Below are positions 57,885 through 64,000 of a stretch of 64,000 nucleotides of DNA, piece after piece. Position numbers and translations under genes: made by a program. The DNA comes from Lonicera japonica (Eukaryota > Streptophyta > Magnoliopsida > Dipsacales > Caprifoliaceae). The notes beneath the pieces are model-generated. The model saw only the letters and a program-made list of their open reading frames with translations. It was not told the DNA's origin and did no database searches. Position 1 is the first letter of the stretch; every line of letters begins with the position of its first letter. The stretch lies in NCBI GenBank assembly GCA_021464415.1, contig CM038469.1, forward strand, positions 26,095,736 through 26,159,735, read 5' to 3'.

Positions 57885-58808
57885 AGCACCTGAGTCAGAG
57901 AGCAAGTGCAAGTGGCGGTGTAGACTGTACAGAGAGAGATGCAGAGGAGGAGGAATGGCCAAGTTGGCAGACTGCAGAGAGAAGCTAGCTTCAAAATGTT
58001 ATGATTTGGAATGAAGAAACACCAGATGATGCTAAAACTTATATAGATCAAAAGACTCCTATATTATGTTCACTTTATTTTGTAGTCATTTGATTAATAT
58101 TTGTTCCTGTTTCTTGATAGATTTTTTTTGTTGGATGCCAAATATGTATGTTCTAATGGCTACTTCATCATGTCTATTTTCTCACAAATGAAACCTTGTT
58201 TAAATTTCAGATTAATCAATTACTTTTTTTGTTTTTTGATTGATTCATCAGTTATCTTCTCTCAATTTAGAAGCTTTTACAATATTTAGTTTCTATGTAT
58301 TTGGTGATTTTTTTATGAATTTGTATAGAAGTGGAGTAGGATAAATCACTCTGGGCGATTTAAAAGTAGAGAATTTATTAGCTTACGCATAGATATGGTT
58401 TTTTTTAATTAAGTGTTTTTTTCTCAGTTTGGAAACGGTTTTTGCATTGTATGTTTGGTAATAACTTCACTATTCTACCTTTGCTGTGATAAAGTGTCCT
58501 GTACATAACTAGACATTTGTATGTATACATATAAATATATTCACTTTCTCACATGATCCTATAATATACATCTACATAGAGAAGTCAAAGAAGCAGTTTA
58601 CGATATTAATGTTTCTGGTACAAAGCCCTTAAAAACCATGTATAATCCAACACATCTAATGAATCATCAACCAAATTAATCGTAAACAAAGCCCTAAAAA
58701 TCATGTACAATCAAACACCCAAATGAATCTGCAACAAAACCCTAAAACCATGATGAATCAACACCCAAATTAATCAAGAAGAAGAATGAAGGGAGAGAAA
58801 ATAAAGTA

Positions 58809-59142
58809 CCTCCGGCGAGAGAAGAAGCTACGGGGAGTGAGAGAAGGAGAAGTGGCTAGCTGTGGGAGAAGGAGAAGCGGTTGTGGTTTTGTGGTTTATT
58901 TTGATGCTTTTGTGGGAGAAGGAGAAGGATAAGGATGGGTGTCGTTTTAGGGAGAAGAATGAAGGAGCATCATGGACAATAGAGGTGGTGGAGGTGAGCG
59001 AGGGCGGCGGTAAGCTGTGGAGGCGGTGAGCGAGGTGGCGGTGGTGGTCGGAAATGAGGGGGGAGGGAGAACTGAGAGATAGAGGGAGAAGGAGATTGTT
59101 GTGCGGAAAAATGAAATTGGGGGTGAAGGGTTAAATATATAC
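58809..59142 (-). promoter_or_regulatory. Putative internal promoter and 5' exon of CACTA-2
   Basis: Read on the minus strand: a TATA-like box (TATATATTTA, about 59142-59133), then a pyrimidine-rich, 5' UTR-like stretch (CTTCTCCTTCTCCC repeated, CACCGCCACC) with no ORF, ending in the donor CCGGAG/GTACTT. It lies just downstream of a block of subterminal-type repeats. It probably drives the TNPA-like gene through a noncoding first exon. The GC- and CT-rich composition contrasts with the flanks. Confidence 0.45.
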
Positions 59143-59146
59143 TATT

Positions 59147-59440
59147 CACTTGGGCGACGTAGGTATTTAACTACGTCGCCTATAATATAACCTAAGCGAC
59201 GTAGGTATTTATCTACGTCGCCTATTATATAACATACGCGACGTAGTTAATTACATACGTCGCCCAAGTGAATTTCAAATTTCCAATATATTTTAAATTT
59301 TCGTGAAATTTTAAGGGGGAAAACCTTTTGGGCGATGTATTAATTTCTACGTCTCCTAAGAGTACCTAGGCGACGTAGTTTTCAAAAATACGTCGCTTAA
59401 GTTATTATTAAGCGACGTAGGAATAAAATTTACGTCGCCT
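59147..59440. repeat. Internal cluster of subterminal-type repeats
   Basis: Ten or so copies of GCGACGTA/TACGTCGC in inverted pairs lie between the two CACTA-2 genes. They include CTTGGGCGACGTAGGTATTT (59149) with its mirror partner ending near 59273 (ACGTCGCCCAAG). The motif is identical to that of 52426-52905, but this block is about 6.7 kb from the terminus. Confidence 0.85.
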
Positions 59441-59688
59441 AAGAGTTTTTAATAATTTTTTTAATTAAATTGTAATTTAATTTTAATAAGATAATCTGTA
59501 TTATAATTATAACCTGCCCAATTATATTTATCCCCAAGGAACTCCAAGAGAATGTTCAGACGAGTATTCAAGATGTTTCCCCTCTGCTGCATCACTGAAG
59601 GTCCTTCTACAACGATTAATTCATTTGTCTTTGTTGTCAATAAATATAAGCATTATGCCACAGCTAGGTTTAAACGCACATAATAATC

Positions 59689-59700
59689 TCAATTGGAGTC

Positions 59701-59748
<48 letters not shown>

Positions 59749-62700
59749 GTTTTCATCCTCATCGCTGCTATATAGATCATTGTTAAACCCTTCAGCATCG
59801 TCGGAGTCTTCATCCTCGTCATAATCATCATCCTCATCTTCATCTTCATTTTCATATACGATAATATTTACAAATTGTACTGGACCTAGGTTGATAAATA
59901 ACTCCGATATAGGAAGACATATCGCATCTGCCTCTTGATAAGGTTCATCTACTTCATACAGTGGAGTGACCATATCATCCCTTGCAAGTGTGGCCTCATT
60001 GAACGTACCTCTGTGTGCCATATGGTTGACGACTTTCCAACCCTCACCAGCCAATGGATCATCAATATAAAACACTTGCGTTGCCGTCGTGGCTAGAATA
60101 AATGGAAAGTCGTCGTACCACCTACTATTCGTGTTCACAGAAGTAAGACCACGATTATACTGTACGCTGCCGGGAACAGTAAGGTCGGTGTTGTACCACT
60201 TACACTTGAACAACACAACTAGCATGCGTTCCGCATAAGTTAGTTGGACAACTTATTGCAGAATCCCATAGTATGTCAAATCACCGGCCATGCATGTCAC
60301 TCCACTATTCTAAGTCTTCCGAATCCGGTCTCGATGCTCATTAACAAATTTGACACCGTTCACCTCGCACTTAAAGAAAATGGTGCACATCATAGGCTGA
60401 GATGTAAGGATCTGTATCTCCCGGTTATATTTAGGATCATGTATTTGTAGCAGATGAAGCATCTACATAATAATATATATCATGGAACATCAATGAAATG
60501 TAAATATGCATGCGACAAGTGAAAGTAAGTTAAGGCTGAAAGTTTACCCATCTGGGGAGGTGGTCAAGAAATGACGCCACACGATCAGCATCAGTGCCGT
60601 GTTGAGCTATTTTCACAAATTGTCGACGGTGAGTCTCAATATACCATTCTGTTTATGTACAATTTATCATAACACACCAGTGAGCCGTCGCAATTTGTTG
60701 CTTACTAAGACGGATGTTTCTGACACAACCTTTGGGCTTGACGAGGTGGGAGACAACGGAAATGTTCCACTGAGATGAATTCGGTATGACTTCATCACTC
60801 GCGTTAGGATGATGCAGATAGTTATTGATGAAAGTCACACACTCGTGCATGATGTTCCTCTCGGCAATACACCCCTCTGGGTAACGCTTGTTTCCAACAT
60901 CTTTCTTGTATTCTCCAAGCTGCCTGAAAGATTGCGCAATTATATAGTACAAATGTATACAATTAAAGACAATTATATATAGTATCCTAAAATCTAAAAT
61001 AATACCTTTCAGTGGAAAACATTCAGATATAATGCACGAGACCAGTGAGCAGGACCTGTTCGGGCAGGTGGATGCAGAGATGGACCATGATGGTAAAAAA
61101 AGCTGGCGGAAATATCATCTCCAACTTGCATAGGATCATGATAATATCGGTCTGCAGTTGACGGACGTCTGATTTTTTTAACTCTCGGGCGCAAATTGTC
61201 TGGAAGAATCTGCAATACTCTACTAACGTGTCAGCGACGTCCCTTCCCAAATATGGTCGGATAACCACAGGAAGAACACGCTGAAGCATGACATAGCAAT
61301 TGTGAGTCTTCAATCTGAGAAACTTTTTATCAGACCGTCTGATCTTACTCTTTAGCCTTCCAGCATAACCTCTTGGATATTTAACAGCTGCAACTCGATC
61401 AAATACATCCCTGAGATCCCTAGGACGCACTGTGTAATTCGCCTGAGGTAGCGTCACTTTTCCTGACGGCCCTATCCTCGGCCAAAGATTGCTGCGTATG
61501 CCCATATTCTTTAGAGTTAATCGAGATTTTACATCGTCCTTAGTCTTTCCATCGAGTCCTAGAACAGTGCCCAAGATGTTATCGCATACATTTTTTTCAA
61601 TGTGCATCACATCTAATGCATGTCTCACACTCGATGATGTCCAGTAAGCCAGCTCCCAAAATATACTGACGTGAATCCAACACAGTCTCGTTTTAGCTGT
61701 TTGACATTAAGTACAACACAACTTATCAATTTACAATATCACAAATTAACTTATTACAATATCACAACTAATGTTAGTTTGAGCCGTACATGTTTGAAGT
61801 CAGGATGCGGATGCAAAGAATTCTGAGGGTAAGAAAAACTATTGGTAACTTCAAGAACCTGACGTGCAGACTTTTGTGGGGCGGGTCTGAGCTCTGGCTC
61901 CCCATTAAACCCTTCTAATCGCCTCCGATAAGGGTGATCTTCGGAAAGCCATCTACGCGTGCCTTGGTATGACATCCTTCCATTATTGTGAACCGCAACA
62001 ATATCGTCCAAACATATGGGACATGCCTTGTACCCTTTTGTCTGAATACCTCCCAACATTCCTAGTCCTGGAAAGTCGCTTATGGTCCACATAACGGCTG
62101 CCCTCATGTTGAATGCCACTTCACCGTATCGATCCCAAGTTGAAACCTTCGTCTCCCATAGCATCTTAAGTTCATCAATCAGTGGTCTCATAAACACATT
62201 TAGAGTCTTTCCCGGATTCTTGGGGCCTGATATTAGTAAGACTAGAATGTTAAACTCCTTCTTCATAAACAACGAATTCGAAAAATTATAAGGCATCGCA
62301 ATAACAGGCCAGCAGCTGTAGGGAACCGCCGTAGTAGAGTATGGACTGAACCCGTCTGATGCTAGAGCAAGACGTACGTTTCTAATGTCGGCGGCAAATT
62401 GCGGTTGGGACCTGCAACATGACGAGACAAATTCCTTAATATGAAAATAATTAAAATAACAGTTTAGTAAATTTTATGTGTACGAACTGTAAATATATAT
62501 GTCACCTATCGAAATCCTTCCATGCTTCTCCATCAGCTGGATGTCTAAGATATTCAGTATCTTCTATTCTTTTCCCATGCCACCGCATTTCCTTTGCAAT
62601 ATGTTTGCAACTATACAAACGCTGCAACCTCGGTGCCAATGGGAAGTACCGAACCGTCTTCCGGGCAATCCGTTTGGCACCACCTGTATTTTCTTCTTCC

Positions 62701-63418
62701 CATCTTGACTCACCGCAAATGGGACATTGATCTAGGTCTTTACCCTCCTTGTAAAACAAGTAGCAGCCGTAATAACACCGTAGATGACCTCGTAACCCAT
62801 GCCGATCTTCTTTAAGGCCTTTTTTATAGCTTTGTATGAATCGGGGTACTTGTTCCCTTCGGGCAACAAGTAGTTAATTTCAGCAGCCCACTTGTTGAAG
62901 GATGTGTCTGCCATATTGCAACTCTGTTTCAGTTGCAGCGATCTAAGCATTGAAGCCAGCGCCGTGACTTGACTACCCTCGTACAGTGGAGTCACTGCTT
63001 CGTCTAAGAAACGCTGATATGCTATCAAACTTTCTTTGGCAACAGGGTCGGCATGAAATGCATTGTCAATGCCAGGGTGATCATATGATTCATGAAAAGG
63101 AAAAGCATCTTGTACGAAGTCCATGGTCGGGTTACTCGAAGATGCCCTGTTCTGTTCTGCTTGCCATTGTGAAGGTGTCTCTGGAATTTCCCCGTGTAGG
63201 TTCCACACTGTATACGACTCCATTATACCCGCATTGGTCAAGTGGATGTATATTTCATCTAATGTCACCCGTTGGCCCATGTTGAAACATTTTTTGCAGG
63301 GACACGGATACAATCCAATCGAACTGTTGCCATTTTCTCGTACATACTCTAAGAACTCCATTACCCCCACAATGAATTCCGTTGAACCTCTTGAGCATTT
63401 CATCCAGTTCTTATTCAT
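59689..63418 (-). pseudogene. TNP2/TNPD-like CACTA transposase, broken
   Basis: Exons inferred from splice signals: 63418-62502, 62411-61790, 61696-61006, 60923-60548 and 60462-59689. Domains in order: transposase-associated domain (WMKCSRGSTEFIVGVMEFL, CPCKKCFN), a C-x2-C motif (DQCPICGESRW), the Transposase_21 core (ALASDGFSPYST, MWTISDFPGLGMLGG, ACPICLD, LDVMHIEKNVCDNILGT), DUF4218 (LEMIFPPAFFTIMVHLCIHL) and DUF4216 (LFKCKWYNTDL), then a poly-Asp tail. A one-base frameshift near 62780, a TGA near 61016 where W is usual, a TAA near 60654 and a TAG at 60310-60312 disable it. It would cut and join element ends. Confidence 0.88.
59702..59748. repeat. (TCA)n microsatellite coding poly-Asp
   Basis: About 15 trinucleotide repeats lie inside the last transposase exon and encode a D16 run on the minus strand, at the end of an already acidic tail. 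Confidence 0.95.
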
Positions 63419-63501
63419 TTTCGATCACTGTCATATAACAAATAATTACAAACTCAAAAATTACCAACAACTAAGAATAGTACTAACGTATATATAAAAA
63501 A

Positions 63502-63995
63502 AGGGGTAACAATTAACAACAATACTATATCTTCAACACCAAATACACATTTTCTACACTAAACACGATATCTATATAAAGTAAAAAATTAATATTAGTA
63601 ATAGATAGAGTACCTAAAGATTAAACAAGCTCTTAATAAGGGATATGATGTTGATTTTCACCTTAAAAATCGCCAAAATTAAAACTAAAATACATCAACC
63701 CCGAAAATGGCATGTTCTTAGGCGACGTAATACGAACGTTAAAATCAAATAGGGGCAACAACTAACAATAATACTATATGTTTAACACCAAATACACAGT
63801 TTCTACACTAAACACAATATATATATATAAACACAAAAATTAGTAACTAATTAAGATTAATAAGAGATAGAGTACCTAAATATCAAACAAGCCTTTAATG
63901 AGGGAAATGATGTTGATTTTCACCTTCAAAATCGTCAAAATCACCCAAATTAATTCTAAAACCAAAAATGGCAAGTTCTTAGTGACATAATACTA
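63502..63995. repeat. Tandem duplication of about 245 bp upstream of the transposase
   Basis: 63502-63735 and 63751-63995 align in direct orientation: AACACCAAATACACA, TTTCTACACTAAACAC, GATAGAGTACCTAAA, GATGTTGATTTTCACCTT, AAAATGGCA-GTTCTTAG. Each unit ends in a subterminal-like motif: GGCGACGTAATAC at 63721 and the decayed GTGACATAATAC at about 63982. It is the likely promoter or 5' subterminal region of CACTA-2. Confidence 0.8.
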
Positions 63996-64000
63996 ACTTA

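Larger units (their letters stand above)
55003..58808 (-). other. Probable long 5' intron of the TNPA-like gene
   Basis: It is bounded on the minus strand by a donor CCGGAG/GTACTT near 58808 and an acceptor TATATGCCAG directly before the start codon at 55002. It is AT-rich with no convincing gene. Short frames (55525-55722, 57102-57407) have no recognisable domain. 57799-58014 looks like a plus-strand 5' UTR-type fragment (GA-rich) and may be captured host sequence. The intron is inferred from splice signals only. Confidence 0.4.
52411..64000 (-). mobile_element. CACTA (En/Spm-like) transposon CACTA-2
   Basis: Its 3' terminus is CACTACCTCAAAAGG at 52411 (preceded by cta, the likely 3-bp duplication), followed by subterminal repeats, a TNPA/Ptta-like gene (53192-55002, with a probable 5' exon near 59 kb) and a TNP2-like transposase gene (59689-63418), all on the minus strand. 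The 5' terminus lies beyond 64000. Single subterminal-type motifs at about 63720 suggest it is not far. Both genes carry disabling changes, so the copy is probably non-autonomous. Confidence 0.88.

Noticed and set aside
59147..59440. End of a separate small CACTA element inserted in CACTA-2
   Set aside because: No CACTA terminus or 3-bp duplication is visible on either side, so an internal block is the simpler reading; not excluded.

Overview
This is a plant nuclear intergenic window, probably from a eudicot, built almost entirely of transposable elements nested inside one another. The evidence is plant-type Ty3 (Athila, Tat), Ty1/Copia and CACTA (En/Spm) elements, plant intron signals and AT-rich spacers. 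I found no ordinary host gene, rRNA, tRNA or CRISPR array. The species cannot be named from the sequence.

Layout. 1-1548 is the 3' part of one CACTA element (CACTA-1), on the plus strand. 52411-64000 is most of a second, inverted CACTA element (CACTA-2). It carries a TNP2/TNPD-like transposase gene (59.7-63.4 kb) and a TNPA/Ptta-like gene (53.2-55.0 kb), both on the minus strand and both broken. Between them lies a nest of LTR retrotransposons. The oldest layer is a decayed Ty3 element ('Z': 6585-6875 inverted, plus about 47.8-50.4 kb). An Athila-type element (4038-47795) inserted into it. The Athila element then received a minus-strand Tat-type element 'B' (14124-20944, target duplication ACACC), a 20.4-kb Tat-type element 'Tat-1' (21326-41730, duplication CTATC), and a solo LTR in its 3' LTR (44788-46025, duplication ACGGC/ACGGT). 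Element B received a solo LTR (18318-19877, duplication ATCCC). Tat-1 received a Copia element (30550-34706, duplication AACCT). Upstream, a Tat-family LTR ('Tat-0') holds a solo LTR of the B family.

A segment of about 3.9 kb (4038-7968) appears to have been inverted after these insertions. Turning it back makes the Athila 5' LTR, the B-family solo LTR and the Tat-0 LTR contiguous at once. It also brings three sets of matching edges into register: near-perfect target duplications for Athila and the B-family LTR, and a gag-like reading frame that crosses the Athila insertion point.

Function. Tat-1 has gag, protease, RT-RNase H, a second RNase H and integrase on the plus strand, all interrupted mainly by TAG/TGA codons. 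Between integrase and the 3' LTR it carries two antisense genes: an intact 418-codon ORF with its own TATA box and a 36-bp perfect palindrome upstream, and a spliced, decayed gene resembling the plant mobile domain. The U3 regions of the Tat-1, Tat-0 and B-family LTRs, and the antisense-gene promoter, share inverted repeats of the form TGTC...GACA. This shared promoter architecture is the most interesting signal here. Second is a cluster of CACTA subterminal-type repeats inside CACTA-2, placed next to a TATA box and a likely 5' exon of the TNPA-like gene.
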